Assembly (NCBI RefSeq): GCF_014243345.1 | Contig: NZ_JACLZF010000001.1 | Span: 806,001-870,000 of the forward strand | Direction: 5' to 3' | Origin: Robiginitalea sp. SC105 | GTDB lineage: Bacteria; Bacteroidota; Bacteroidia; Flavobacteriales; Flavobacteriaceae | Length of the DNA: 64,000 bases | Shown: one piece after another, positions 52,573 to 62,059 of the stretch | How positions within the stretch are numbered: position 1 is the first letter of the stretch | Layout of the letters: each line of letters starts with the position of its first letter | Translations under genes and position numbers: made by a program | Notes under the pieces: generated by a model | What the model was told of the DNA's origin: nothing | The model's database searches: none | Seen by the model: the letters and a program-made list of their open reading frames with translations, nothing else

Positions 52573-53402
52573 AAGTGAAACTGCATGGCACCAGGGGGTC
52601 TTATCCGGTATCCACTGCCCAGAACCAGAAATACGGGGGAAACACCCCCTGTGTGGAGGTCACAGAGGGCAGGCAGCGCATCATCATGGATGCCGGCACC
52701 GGTATCCTGGGGATAGACTTCGGCGCCTACCAGGATTCCGACCGCATCGATATCTTCCTGACCCACCTCCATATGGATCACATTCAGGGGCTCGCCTTTT
52801 GCAAACCCCTGTTCAACCCGAACCAAAAAATTGTCATCTGGGGCCCGGCAGACAGCGAAGAATCACTGAAAACCCGGCTCAACCGCTTTTTATCGCCACC
52901 ACTGTTCCCAATCCCCCTGAGGGATATCCCTTCCCAACTTGAAATTTGCGAAATGCCGAACCAGGCAGTGGAAGTGGGCCCATTCCGGATATTGTCCGAA
53001 TATATCTCCCATCCGGGTCCCACCCTCGGATACCGGGTGGAGTCGGGAGGCAAGGTCCTTACCTACATGCCGGACCACGAACCAACCATAGGCCGGCAAG
53101 GCCTGTATCCGGAGGACGAATGGGTTTCCGGGTTCGACCTGGCTGCGAATGCCGACCTGCTGATCCACGATTCCCAATACGACGCAGGGGAATACCAGCA
53201 AAAATTTGGTTGGGGGCACAGCTCTTTGGACATGGCGGTGGAATATGCGGAGCGTACCGGGGTAAAAAAGCTGGTGCTGTTCCATCACGACCCCAACCAC
53301 TCGGATGCGCAACTCGATGAGATGTTCCGGGCGATCGTACAAAACAGATCCCTGGATTTTTCAGTGGAAATGGCCGTTCAAGGGGCCGAAATAGCGGTCT
53401 GA
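52569..53402 (+). CDS. MBL-fold metallo-hydrolase coupled to a PAS protein
   Basis: A 277-residue metallo-beta-lactamase-fold hydrolase. Metal ligands: THLHMDHIQG (HxHxDH, residues 62-68), PDHEPTIGR, LLIHDSQYDAGEY (Asp) and LVLFHHDPNHSD (His). It starts KVKLHGTRGSYPVSTAQNQKYGGNTPCVEV, the pattern of a Zn-dependent phosphodiesterase-like group. Because it overlaps the PAS gene it probably degrades a signalling molecule, with a cyclic nucleotide as one possibility; this is inference. Confidence 0.9.
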   Translation: MKVKLHGTRGSYPVSTAQNQKYGGNTPCVEVTEGRQRIIMDAGTGILGIDFGAYQDSDRIDIFLTHLHMDHIQGLAFCKPLFNPNQKIVIWGPADSEESLKTRLNRFLSPPLFPIPLRDIPSQLEICEMPNQAVEVGPFRILSEYISHPGPTLGYRVESGGKVLTYMPDHEPTIGRQGLYPEDEWVSGFDLAANADLLIHDSQYDAGEYQQKFGWGHSSLDMAVEYAERTGVKKLVLFHHDPNHSDAQLDEMFRAIVQNRSLDFSVEMAVQGAEIAV

Positions 53403-53762
53403 AATCTGTTTTCCACAGGTTGGCCGGAAGCTGCTCGGGGGCCGTCTTTAAAATCCCAAAGTATTTGTTTTAAGCTATTTAACAGGATTTTTTGAAAGGG
53501 CTACCTGAATTTAGCCTACCTTTAGGGTCTGTCTGCGCATTAGACATTCTACAAGCTACCCTGGTTCTGACAATCGATTTAGTTGTGGTTCGGTTTTTTG
53601 CTCCCTCAGGAGATTAGCAATAGTGCAAAAAACGGTTTTAAGCCTAGTCTAAAGAATAGCGACCCGGTAATATAAAGTTGTCGTTGAGGTAAGTTTTGTC
53701 TTCCGTACGAATATCCCATTATTTTCTTCCCGGTCCCCCTAATTTTTAACAGCGTACGCACC
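53403..53762. other. Intergenic region, nothing recognisable
   Basis: 360 bases between the MBL gene and the desaturase gene. It is AT-richer than its neighbours. I see no gene, RNA, repeat or clear promoter element in it. Confidence 0.6.
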
Positions 53763-54962
53763 ATGTTATTGGGTGTTGTATCGTCTCAGTTGCATTTGGT
53801 CCCATGGATCTTACCAACAGGCTTAAGCGTAAAGAATACGTGTATCAAAAATCCAAAATTTTCGCAGCGAGGCGGGTCCGAGTTCTCAAAAACCCTGAAA
53901 TTCAGGGTCAACCGGTATTTCCATACCCGGGGTATCAGCAAGCACGCCAACAGGAGCATGGTGGCCAAAACGGCACTGATGCTTTCATTATTCCTGGTTC
54001 CCCTGATACTGATCAACCTGGGGGTTGCCGATACTCCCTGGAAATTGTTCCTGCTGTATATCACCAGCGGGTTGGGTATGGCCGGCATTGGCATGGGCAT
54101 CATGCACGATGCCATCCACGGGTCGTACTCCCGGAACCGCACCGTAAACCGGTATCTGGGATATACCATGAACCTGGTCGGGGCGAGCTCCTCCGTCTGG
54201 AGGATACAGCACAACGTGCTGCACCATACCTATCCGAATATCGACGGGGCGGACGACGACCTGAATGCTCCCTTTTTCCTGCGCTTTTCACCGAATGCCA
54301 AAAGGTACTGGCTGCACAGGTTCCAGTTCTTGTACGCCTGGTTTTTTTACTGTTTATCCACCATCTCATGGATCACCACCAAAGACTTTGTCCGGTTGAA
54401 CCGGTATAAGAAAATGGGCTTCATAAGCCGCGGGAAGGAATTCCGGAAGGAACTCTTAAAGCTGGTTTTGTGGAAAGTCGCCTATTATACCTTTGCCCTG
54501 GTCCTGCCGCTCATCTTCGTACCCCTTGCCCCCTGGATCGTAGTACTGGCCTTTATCGGGATGCACCTGATGACCGGGGTGATGATCAGTACCGTCTTCC
54601 AGGTAGCCCACATCATGCCCAGCCTGGAGTTTCCCCTGCCGGATGAAAATGCGGTGATCAGCGGCGACTGGGCATTGCACCAACTGGCGACTACCACCAA
54701 CTTTGCCCCGAAAAGCCGGCTTTTTTCCTGGCTGATCGGCGGCCTGAACTATCAGGTGGAGCACCACCTATTTCCCAACATCTGCCATGTACATTACCGG
54801 CAACTCTCCCGTATTGTGGCGAAGACGGCCCGGGAATTCGACATGCCCTACCACTCGCATAACACCTTTGGGGGTGCTGTTTGGAACCACATCAAGATGT
54901 TATATTCCCTGGGAAAGGAAAACGGTGTTACCGATAACCTCCCTACCCGGATTCCCTCCTAA
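53763..54962 (+). CDS. Membrane fatty acid desaturase
   Basis: A 399-residue acyl desaturase with the three histidine boxes of the membrane di-iron group: HDAIHG near residue 115, HNVLHH near residue 149 and QVEHH near residue 331 (the QxxHH type of front-end/linoleoyl-like desaturases). Four to six membrane helices. The family usually begins at KNPKFSQRGGSEFSKTLKFRVN (about residue 30); no ATG occurs there, so the ATG at 53763 is used and the N-terminal 25-30 residues are uncertain. It adjusts membrane fluidity; cold response is plausible but not shown. Confidence 0.88.
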   Translation: MLLGVVSSQLHLVPWILPTGLSVKNTCIKNPKFSQRGGSEFSKTLKFRVNRYFHTRGISKHANRSMVAKTALMLSLFLVPLILINLGVADTPWKLFLLYITSGLGMAGIGMGIMHDAIHGSYSRNRTVNRYLGYTMNLVGASSSVWRIQHNVLHHTYPNIDGADDDLNAPFFLRFSPNAKRYWLHRFQFLYAWFFYCLSTISWITTKDFVRLNRYKKMGFISRGKEFRKELLKLVLWKVAYYTFALVLPLIFVPLAPWIVVLAFIGMHLMTGVMISTVFQVAHIMPSLEFPLPDENAVISGDWALHQLATTTNFAPKSRLFSWLIGGLNYQVEHHLFPNICHVHYRQLSRIVAKTAREFDMPYHSHNTFGGAVWNHIKMLYSLGKENGVTDNLPTRIPS

Positions 54963-55108
54963 TTCCCTTTTGCAGGTTCCCGATTTGCTTAGCCTGATAC
55001 AGACCCCGGCAAATCACCATCCTTCTACCAGCAAATAAAATCCTCCCCAAAGTGAACCCCTGCCCGCCGCTTCCCGTAAGTGTTTGCACAAACAAAAAAA
55101 TAAATCAA

Positions 55109-55702
55109 ATGAAACGAATGAAGCATTTGTGCCCGATGGCACTGGCACTTTTTATGGCAATTGGGGTCACCTCTTTTGCACAGCAGTCCATGAAGGACAA
55201 GGTCAAAATGGAGAAAAACACCAAAATGGTGGGCGGGGCCCTCATGTACCCTTCCCGGGATATTGTGGCGAACGCCGTTAATTCCAAGGACCACACCACG
55301 CTGGTGGCAGCGGTCAAGGCCGCGGGCCTGGTGGAAACCCTCCAGGGCCCGGGGCCCTTTACCGTTTTTGCACCCACCAACACGGCATTTGATAAATTGC
55401 CTGCCGGAACGGTGCAAACCCTTTTAAAGCCCGAAAACAAGTCGCAACTCCAGGGTGTGCTCACCTACCATGTACTGGCGGGCAGCTACAGTTCCGGGGA
55501 TCTTGCAAAGGCCATCCGGAAAGGGAAGGGAACCGCGGTTTTCACTACCGTCAACGGTTCGGAATTATCGGCCATGATGGCCGGGGACGCCATTGTACTG
55601 CAAGATGCTGCAGGCCATGTGTCCGAGGTCACCATTGCAGATGTCAACCAGTCCAACGGCGTCATCCACGTGGTCGACACCGTCGTGTTACCGGGGAAGT
55701 AA
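55109..55702 (+). CDS. Secreted fasciclin (FAS1) domain protein
   Basis: A 197-residue protein: signal peptide (MKRMKHLCPMALALFMAIGVTSFAQ) and one FAS1 domain (about residues 60-195; GPFTVFAPTNTAFDKLP, the conserved YH motif in LQGVLTYHVLAG, and ASNG-like NQSNGVIHVVDTVVLPG). Adhesion or surface role known for the family. The ATG at 55109 creates the signal peptide; the longer frame from 55052 does not. A strong terminator follows. Confidence 0.92.
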   Translation: MKRMKHLCPMALALFMAIGVTSFAQQSMKDKVKMEKNTKMVGGALMYPSRDIVANAVNSKDHTTLVAAVKAAGLVETLQGPGPFTVFAPTNTAFDKLPAGTVQTLLKPENKSQLQGVLTYHVLAGSYSSGDLAKAIRKGKGTAVFTTVNGSELSAMMAGDAIVLQDAAGHVSEVTIADVNQSNGVIHVVDTVVLPGK

Positions 55703-55726
55703 TCCCAGGTTGCCCCTGATTTTCTG

Positions 55727-55757
55727 AAAAGGCGACACGGCCCGTGTCGCCTTTTTT
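55727..55757 (+). terminator. Rho-independent terminator
   Basis: 13-bp stem aaaaggcgacacg (55727-55739) / cgtgtcgcctttt (55743-55755), loop gcc, continued by T; 24 bases after the fasciclin gene. Confidence 0.93.
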
Positions 55758-55838
55758 ATGCCATGTGCTAGTGGCACGTTTTGTAAAATCCCATTATTTT
55801 TAAATCAGATGGAAAACCCATCCGTTAAATTGCTTGCT

Positions 55839-56909
55839 ATGACCAGAAAAATACTCCTTGCATTGGCCTTTGTGCTCCTGTGCAGCCACGACATGTACCT
55901 CAAGCCGGTATCCTATTTCCTGGAACCGGGGACCGAGTCCCGGATTGCCCTTTTCAACGGCACCTTTGAAAAAAGCGAAAACGTCATTGCCCGCAGCAGG
56001 ATGCAGGATGTGAGCCTGGTCGGGAATGGTCGCCGCACTGCTCTGGATTCCACCCAGTGGCGTGAGCAGGACAGCGTAACCATCCTCAATTTTACGTCGG
56101 GGGAGCCCGGCACCTGGGTGGCAGGGGTCTCCACCCTGCCCAGGAATATCGAAATGGCCGCCGAGGACTTCAATGCTTACCTGGAGCACGACGGCATACT
56201 GGATATGCTGAAGGAGCGCAGGAATGCCGGTACCCTGGGGGAAGACGCCGTGGAAAGGTATTCCAAGCACGTTAAAACGATCTTCCAGGTAGGGGAAGCC
56301 CTTTCAGCGGATTGGAACCATGAGCTGGGCTACCCGCTGGAATTTATCCCGATGGAGAACCCCTATGACATCCATCCCGGGCACCGGTTGCAGGTCCGCC
56401 TGCTCCGGGATGGGTCCCCCCTGGCGGACCAGCTGGTCTATGTGGGTGCCCGGGCGGCATCCCATACGCACGAGGACGGAGGCGAGGTCCATAGCGATGA
56501 GGCCGATACCGGGGCACATACCCATGAGGCGGGTGGGGAGGAGCATACGCACGGGCCCGGGGAGGAAGTTCATTCTCACAGCGGGGACGGCTCCGAAGGC
56601 CATCAACATGACGGCATCCGCTCCCTGCGCACGGATTCCGAAGGTCTTGTGACCCTGGATATCGATGCGGCAGGGGTCTGGTACCTGCGGACCATTCACC
56701 TGGTGGATAGCCCGGAGGAAGGGCTTACACACGAGTCCAACTGGGCCACCCTGACCTTTGCGATCGGGGAAGGGCACAGCCACAGCCACGGGGATGCGGA
56801 CAGCGCCCATACGCATGAAGACGAAGGCATCCCGGCCTACCTGCTCTGGATAGGAAGCCTCCTGATCCTGGGGATCCTGTTCTTTTTCTTCAATCGCAGA
56901 AAACGATGA
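55839..56909 (+). CDS. DUF4198-type exported protein with two His-rich metal-binding stretches
   Basis: A 356-residue protein (start at ATG 55839; ATG 55809 would add ten residues) with signal peptide ending near SHD. The start MYLKPVSYFLEPGTESRIALFNGTFE is the DUF4198 pattern known for periplasmic nickel/cobalt uptake partners. Two His/Asp/Glu-rich linkers, about residues 207-260 and 311-330, are dense in HTHE and HSHSHG repeats, fit for binding divalent metal. A C-terminal membrane helix (about 333-352) ends in RRKR. It overlaps the HupE-like gene by 4 bases. Nickel/cobalt uptake is inferred from this pair. Confidence 0.88.
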   Translation: MTRKILLALAFVLLCSHDMYLKPVSYFLEPGTESRIALFNGTFEKSENVIARSRMQDVSLVGNGRRTALDSTQWREQDSVTILNFTSGEPGTWVAGVSTLPRNIEMAAEDFNAYLEHDGILDMLKERRNAGTLGEDAVERYSKHVKTIFQVGEALSADWNHELGYPLEFIPMENPYDIHPGHRLQVRLLRDGSPLADQLVYVGARAASHTHEDGGEVHSDEADTGAHTHEAGGEEHTHGPGEEVHSHSGDGSEGHQHDGIRSLRTDSEGLVTLDIDAAGVWYLRTIHLVDSPEEGLTHESNWATLTFAIGEGHSHSHGDADSAHTHEDEGIPAYLLWIGSLLILGILFFFFNRRKR

Positions 56910-57589
56910 GCGGGGTACCCGTCCGGAAAGGGGTTGTCCTTATCATGCTGCTTTTGCCGGTACTGGCCTCAGCCCACGGCATTGATTCCGCAGACCAGGC
57001 ACTGCTGGACCGGGGCGGCTTGCTGTCCTACATCTGGGTGGGGGCCAAGCACATGCTCACCGGGTTTGACCATTTGCTGTTCCTGGCCGGCGTCATCTTT
57101 TACCTGAAGGGGTTCCGGGACATCCTGCTGTTTATCACCATTTTTACCCTGGGCCACTGTATCACCCTGATCGGCGCCACCTATATGCAAATCCGGGCAG
57201 ACGAACACCTGGTGGATGCCTGCATTGCGCTGAGCGTTGTCTACAAGGGGTTCGAGAACCTTGGCGGGTTTGACAAACTGCTGAAAACCGGGTCGCCCAA
57301 CCTGTTGCGGATGGTATTCATCTTCGGGTTGCTCCACGGCCTGGGCCTGTCCACCCGCCTGCAGTCCTTTGACCTGGGATCGGACCAGTTCCTCTCCAAA
57401 ATCCTCAGTTTCAATGTAGGCGTGGAACTGGGGCAGGTGGTTGCCCTGGTTCCGATTGTGCTGCTAATCAGGGTCTGGCAAAAGAAACCCAGCTATGACG
57501 CTTTTTACCGGGCCGCCAACTTTTACCTGGTCATTGCCGGGGTGGGTCTGTTCGCCTACCAACTTTATGGCTACCTGAACACGCAGTAG
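56906..57589 (+). CDS. HupE/UreJ-family metal permease
   Basis: A 227-residue inner-membrane protein with a cleavable signal (MSGVPVRKGVVLIMLLLPVLASAH), then HGIDS and six membrane helices. Conserved histidines GFDHLLFLAG, LGHCITL and GLLHGLGLS are those of HupE/UreJ nickel or cobalt permeases. Start codon overlaps the DUF4198 stop (ATGA). Together they likely capture (His-rich partner) and import a divalent metal. No hydrogenase or urease gene is in the window, so the client enzyme is unknown. Confidence 0.9.
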   Translation: MSGVPVRKGVVLIMLLLPVLASAHGIDSADQALLDRGGLLSYIWVGAKHMLTGFDHLLFLAGVIFYLKGFRDILLFITIFTLGHCITLIGATYMQIRADEHLVDACIALSVVYKGFENLGGFDKLLKTGSPNLLRMVFIFGLLHGLGLSTRLQSFDLGSDQFLSKILSFNVGVELGQVVALVPIVLLIRVWQKKPSYDAFYRAANFYLVIAGVGLFAYQLYGYLNTQ

Positions 57590-57624
57590 TTTCTCCAGCT
57601 TTATGGCTATCTAAACACCCATTA
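57563..57624. repeat. Degenerate duplication of the hupE gene end
   Basis: 57563-57588 (last codons and stop of the HupE-like gene) is repeated with 5 mismatches in 26 at 57599-57624, in the same direction. The copy ends in TAA where the gene ends in TAG. Confidence 0.85.
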
Positions 57625-57685
57625 ATCTTCCGGGATTCCGTTGCATAGTCCTGAATTCCTTATTTTAGGGGTTCTCTAAACACAA

Positions 57686-60600
57686 ATGACTATGAAACGA
57701 CTCCTACTTCTCACTTTAAGTGCCCTTTTCCTGATGACCGGGGGCCCGTTAAGTGCCCAACGAAAGAAAAGCAATACCACCGAAAAAAAGGACGAATTGC
57801 CCCTGCAGGCCTTTGCCTTCCGGAATATCGGACCGGCCTTTTTGTCCGGCCGGATTGCCGACCTGGTGATCCATCCGGAAAACGACAATGTCTGGTATGT
57901 GGCGGTAGGCTCCGGAGGGGTCTGGAAAACCGTCAACGCCGGCACCACCTGGAAGCCGCTGTTTGACCAGCAGGGGTCATATTCCACGGGGTGCATTACC
58001 CTGGACCCGCAAAACCCGTCCACCGTCTGGGTGGGAACCGGTGAAAATGTCGGCGGGCGCCACGTCGCCTACGGGGACGGTATCTACCGCTCAAGGGATG
58101 GGGGGGATTCCTGGGAAAACCTGGGCCTGAAGCAAACGGAACATATCTCAAAAATCATCGTCCACCCGGATAATTCGGATGTGGTCTGGGTAGCCGCCCA
58201 GGGGCCGCTCTGGAACAAAGGCGGGGAACGGGGCGTTTATAAGACCACCGACGGGGGTGCCACCTGGACCCGCGTGCTGGGCAATGCCGAATGGACGGGC
58301 GCCACGGACCTGCTGATCGACCCCCGGGACCCGGATGTACTGTACGCCGCTACCTGGGACCGGCACCGCACGGTGGCCGCCCTGCTGGGCGGGGGACCCG
58401 GAACCGGGATCCACAAATCCACTGACGGGGGGGATACCTGGGTGGAACTCACCGGCGGTTTACCCAAATCCAACATGGGTAAAATCGGCATGGCCATCTC
58501 CCCCCAGCAACCGGATGTGCTCTACGCCGCCATTGAGCTGGACCGCACCACGGGGGCCGTATACCGATCTGCGGACCGCGGGGCTTCCTGGCAAAAAATG
58601 TCCAATACCGTTTCCGGGGGTACGGGCCCCCATTACTACCAGGAGCTCTATGCCAGCCCGCACAAATTCGACAGGTTGTACCTGATGAATGTCCGCGTGC
58701 TCACCTCCGAAGACGGCGGGAAAACCTTTGTCCAGCTCAAGGAAGAGGAAAAGCACTCCGACAACCATGCGATGGCCTTTAAAAAGGACGACCCGAACTA
58801 CCTGATGATCGGCACCGATGCCGGGATTTACGAGAGTTTTGACCTGGCAGAGAACTGGCGGTACCACAAGAACCTGCCCCTGACCCAGTTTTACAAGGTG
58901 GCCGTCAACAATGCGGAGCCCTTCTACCACATCTTCGGCGGCACCCAGGACAACGGGTCTGCAGGCGGGCCTTCGGCCACAGACGAAGAAGAGGGGATCA
59001 GCAACCGCAGCTGGTATAAAACGCTGTTTGCGGACGGGCACCAGTCGGCCACGGACCCCGAATACAATAACATTATCTATGCGGAAACCCAACAGGGCGG
59101 GCTGCACCGGGTGGACCTGACCACGGGCGAACCCGTTTTTATCCAGCCACAGGCCCGGAAGGGGGACCCCCACGAGCGCTTTAACTGGGATGCACCCATC
59201 CTGGTTTCCCCCCATAACCCGGCGCGTTTGTATTTCGCCTCCTACCGCGTCTGGAAGTCTGAGAACCGGGGGGATGCCTGGACCCCGATTTCCGGTGACC
59301 TGACCCGGAATGAGGAACGCCTGGAGCTCCCGATCATGGGACGCCAGCAATCCTGGGACAATGCCTGGGATGTAGGGGCCATGTCCAATTACAATACCAT
59401 CAGCTCCCTCAGCGAATCGCCTTTGCAGGAGGGCCTGCTCTACGCAGGTACCGACGACGGTTTTATCGCCGTGAGCGGGGATGGAGGGGAAAACTGGGAA
59501 CGGATCCCCGTAACCCGCCTGGGGTTGCCTGCCCGCAGTTTTGTCAACGACATCAAGGCGGACCTGCACGATGTAAACACGGTCTACGTGGCCCTGGACA
59601 ACCACAAGGAAGGGGATTTCAACCCCTACCTGTATAAGAGCACGGACCGGGGGAAAACCTGGACCTCCCTGGCCACTGACCTGCCGGAGCGCACCCTGGT
59701 GTGGCGGATCGTGCAGGACCATGTAAAAAAGGACCTGCTGTTCGCCGCTACCGAATTCGGGGTGTATGCCTCCCTGAATGGCGGGGCCAACTGGCAGAAA
59801 CTGCCGGGGACCCCGAACATGGGCTTCCGGGACCTGGCCATTCAGAAGCGGGAGAACGACCTGGTGGCTGCCTCCTTCGGCCGCGGGTTCTTTGTGCTGG
59901 ACGACTACAGCGCCCTGCGGGAACTGACCCCTGAAAATCTGCAGGCCAAAGGGAAGCTTTTTGCGCCCCGGACGGCCAAATGGTATGCCCCGCGGAGCGA
60001 ATTGGGGAACACCGGGGCCGATTTTTACATCGCCAAAAACCCGGAGTTCGGGGCGGTTTTCACCTACCACCTTGCAGACGAATTCACCACGGCCAAAGAA
60101 GCCCGTCAAAAGGCGGAAAAGGCAGCCAATGAAAAGGGCGCGGACATCCCCTTCCCGGGATACGCAGCCATCGATGAGGAGAACAGCGAGGAACCGGCCA
60201 TGGTCTGGATCACCATCCGGGACGACCAGGGGAACGTGATCCGCCACCTGCAGAAAAAGGCTGAAAAAGGGACCCACCGGCTGGCCTGGGACCTGCGCCA
60301 CGCCAGCACCGGCGCCATTGATCCGGAGCGTTCCTCCGGGGGTGGGTGGTTCAGCCGGGGCCCCCTCGCAACGCCGGGGACCTATTCGGCCACCCTGGCT
60401 CTTGAAAAGGACGGCTCGGTAACGCCTTTGGGCGATGCCGTTTCCTTCGAAGTCAAGCCCATACGCGAAGGCGTGCTGGGCGGGATGGATTACGCAGGGT
60501 ACAATGCCTACCGGCAGGAGCTGGCCGATGTCCAGCAGCAACTCGAGGTTTTGAGGGATCATTTTGAACAGGCCGAAACTGCGTTGAAAGGCTTCGAAAA

Positions 60601-60943
60601 GGCACTCGAAAGTACCCCGCGCGCAACTGCGAGCCTGGTGAAGGAAGTCTTTGACCTGGGAGAGGCGATACGCACCGTCAAAATCAAAACAGAAGGCAGC
60701 CCTGCCCGGGATGAGATCGGGGAGCGCAACCCGCCTTCCATCCAGTCGCATTTCAGTACGGCCTACCGCGGCATGTCCACCACCTACGGGCCTACGGCCA
60801 TGCACCGGCGGAGCCTGGGCATAGCCAGGGAAATGCTGGCGGAAATCCGGCCGGAAGTGGACCGGATCGCTGACCAGATGGTCCCGGCCCTGGCGCAGAA
60901 ATTCAAGGCGGCAGGGGCTCCTTATATCAAGGGGCAGGATTGA
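57686..60943 (+). CDS. Large secreted BNR/sortilin-type propeller protein
   Basis: A 1085-residue protein: signal peptide (residues 1-24, ending LSAQ), then BNR/Asp-box propeller repeats (SRDGGDSWENL, TTDGGATWTRV, STDGGDTWVEL, SADRGASWQKM, SEDGGKTFVQL, STDRGKTWTSL) over about residues 60-700. A C-terminal beta-sandwich (about 770-920, WITIRDDQGNVIRHL, LAWDLRHASTGAIDPE) and a helical tail (about 930-1070) complete it. Similar proteins are called glycosyl hydrolase or VPS10-like, but catalytic residues are not evident. The ATG at 57692 (two codons on) is an equal start. Probably a surface or periplasmic protein of unknown substrate. Confidence 0.88.
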   Translation: MTMKRLLLLTLSALFLMTGGPLSAQRKKSNTTEKKDELPLQAFAFRNIGPAFLSGRIADLVIHPENDNVWYVAVGSGGVWKTVNAGTTWKPLFDQQGSYSTGCITLDPQNPSTVWVGTGENVGGRHVAYGDGIYRSRDGGDSWENLGLKQTEHISKIIVHPDNSDVVWVAAQGPLWNKGGERGVYKTTDGGATWTRVLGNAEWTGATDLLIDPRDPDVLYAATWDRHRTVAALLGGGPGTGIHKSTDGGDTWVELTGGLPKSNMGKIGMAISPQQPDVLYAAIELDRTTGAVYRSADRGASWQKMSNTVSGGTGPHYYQELYASPHKFDRLYLMNVRVLTSEDGGKTFVQLKEEEKHSDNHAMAFKKDDPNYLMIGTDAGIYESFDLAENWRYHKNLPLTQFYKVAVNNAEPFYHIFGGTQDNGSAGGPSATDEEEGISNRSWYKTLFADGHQSATDPEYNNIIYAETQQGGLHRVDLTTGEPVFIQPQARKGDPHERFNWDAPILVSPHNPARLYFASYRVWKSENRGDAWTPISGDLTRNEERLELPIMGRQQSWDNAWDVGAMSNYNTISSLSESPLQEGLLYAGTDDGFIAVSGDGGENWERIPVTRLGLPARSFVNDIKADLHDVNTVYVALDNHKEGDFNPYLYKSTDRGKTWTSLATDLPERTLVWRIVQDHVKKDLLFAATEFGVYASLNGGANWQKLPGTPNMGFRDLAIQKRENDLVAASFGRGFFVLDDYSALRELTPENLQAKGKLFAPRTAKWYAPRSELGNTGADFYIAKNPEFGAVFTYHLADEFTTAKEARQKAEKAANEKGADIPFPGYAAIDEENSEEPAMVWITIRDDQGNVIRHLQKKAEKGTHRLAWDLRHASTGAIDPERSSGGGWFSRGPLATPGTYSATLALEKDGSVTPLGDAVSFEVKPIREGVLGGMDYAGYNAYRQELADVQQQLEVLRDHFEQAETALKGFEKALESTPRATASLVKEVFDLGEAIRTVKIKTEGSPARDEIGERNPPSIQSHFSTAYRGMSTTYGPTAMHRRSLGIAREMLAEIRPEVDRIADQMVPALAQKFKAAGAPYIKGQD

Positions 60944-60964
60944 TACGGTTAGAACAGCTTACAC

Positions 60965-61003
60965 AAAAACGGCTATGCACTCCAGCATGGCCGTTTTTTT
61001 TTG
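60965..61003 (+). terminator. Terminator between the BNR and LysR genes
   Basis: 10-bp stem acggctatgc (60969-60978) / gcatggccgt (60985-60994) with one wobble, loop actcca, then a T8 run. The A5 run on the left gives a shorter T run for the convergent LysR gene. Confidence 0.9.
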
Positions 61004-61032
61004 GCTCCCGCTCTCATAGGGGTCAAAGATCC

Positions 61033-61953
61033 TCAATACGCCTTGATCCAGTCGAACTTCTTCTGGATGATTGCTTCCTTGTTTTCCCGGACATATTCCA
61101 AAAAGGCACTGGCTGCCGGGGAATGCCTTTTGGATTGCAGCCAGATGAGGTTCCAGTTGGTAATAATGGGCAGGCCCCGTACCGGGACAATCTGCAGGTC
61201 CCCGTTTTTCAATTCGTTCTTGATCCCGATCACCGGCATGACCGAACACCCGAGCCCGGCCACTACGGCCTGTTTGACCGCTTCGTTGGATGTGAGCTCG
61301 ATTTTATTCCGCACCGTATAGTTCCTTTTTGAAATAAAACTTTCCATGGCGTTCCGCGTAGCGGACCCCGGTTCCCGGTAGATCAGGGGGACCGATTCGA
61401 ACAACCTCTTGGGCGAACGGGGGTCGGGCAGTTGCAGGTCCCTGGCCGCCACATAGAACAACCGGTTCTGCATGAGTTCCACCCGGTCGATGCGGAGGTT
61501 GGGAAGTACGGACACCAGGGCAAAGTCCACCTTATTGGCTTCCAGGCTTTCCACCACCTGGGCCTTGTTTGTCACGTCGATATTCAGTTCCACCCCGGGG
61601 TGCTCCCGCATGAAATCCGACAGGAAATAAGGCATGACATATTTACCCGTGGATACCACGGAGATTTTCAGCATGCCGGAAAGCTCGCCCTGGTAGGCCA
61701 GGGTCTTGTAGTTGATCGCATGGACCTCGTCCAGGATTTTCTGGGCTGCCTGGGCAATTTCCCGGCCGAAATCCGTGATAAACAGCTTGCGCCCCACCAC
61801 CTCCGTAAGGGGGATGGGGAATTGCTCCTGGAAATTTTTTAGCTGGATCGAGACAGCCGGTTGTGTCAGAAACAGGGCCTCCGAAGCCTTTGTAATGCTT
61901 TGTAATTCAGATATTTTCAGGAATATCTGCAGCTGGTGCAACGTGTAGTTCAT
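61033..61953 (-). CDS. LysR-family regulator, CbbR-like
   Basis: A 306-residue LysR regulator: N-terminal winged helix (residues 3-62, LHQLQIFLKISELQSITKASEALFLTQPAVSIQLKNFQ) and a periplasmic-binding-like effector domain (about 90-295). It is divergent from the two small genes and the DabB-like gene across 106 bases, the usual position of a CbbR-type activator of carbon-uptake or RuBisCO operons. The target is presumably the adjacent operon; a CO2/bicarbonate-related signal is inferred. Confidence 0.92.
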   Translation of the reverse strand: MNYTLHQLQIFLKISELQSITKASEALFLTQPAVSIQLKNFQEQFPIPLTEVVGRKLFITDFGREIAQAAQKILDEVHAINYKTLAYQGELSGMLKISVVSTGKYVMPYFLSDFMREHPGVELNIDVTNKAQVVESLEANKVDFALVSVLPNLRIDRVELMQNRLFYVAARDLQLPDPRSPKRLFESVPLIYREPGSATRNAMESFISKRNYTVRNKIELTSNEAVKQAVVAGLGCSVMPVIGIKNELKNGDLQIVPVRGLPIITNWNLIWLQSKRHSPAASAFLEYVRENKEAIIQKKFDWIKAY

Positions 61954-61968
61954 AAAAAATATTAATGT

Positions 61969-62013
61969 TTCGCATAGTAAATATAAATAAAATTATATCT
62001 CATTAAATGCGAA
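61969..62013. promoter_or_regulatory. Candidate LysR binding palindrome
   Basis: TTCGCAT (61969-61975) and ATGCGAA (62007-62013) form a perfect 7-bp inverted pair, 31 nt apart, in the LysR-divergent region. The right arm is next to aATCTTTG (62013-62019 region), a -7-like element for the + strand operon. Confidence 0.5.
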
Positions 62014-62059
62014 TCTTTGCACCGTTTTTAACTGGAATTAATCATCAAAATCAAAAAAA

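Noticed and set aside
58460-60805. 781-residue minus-strand frame antisense to the BNR protein
   Set aside because: Same reason; codon pattern belongs to the sense gene with Asp-box repeats.
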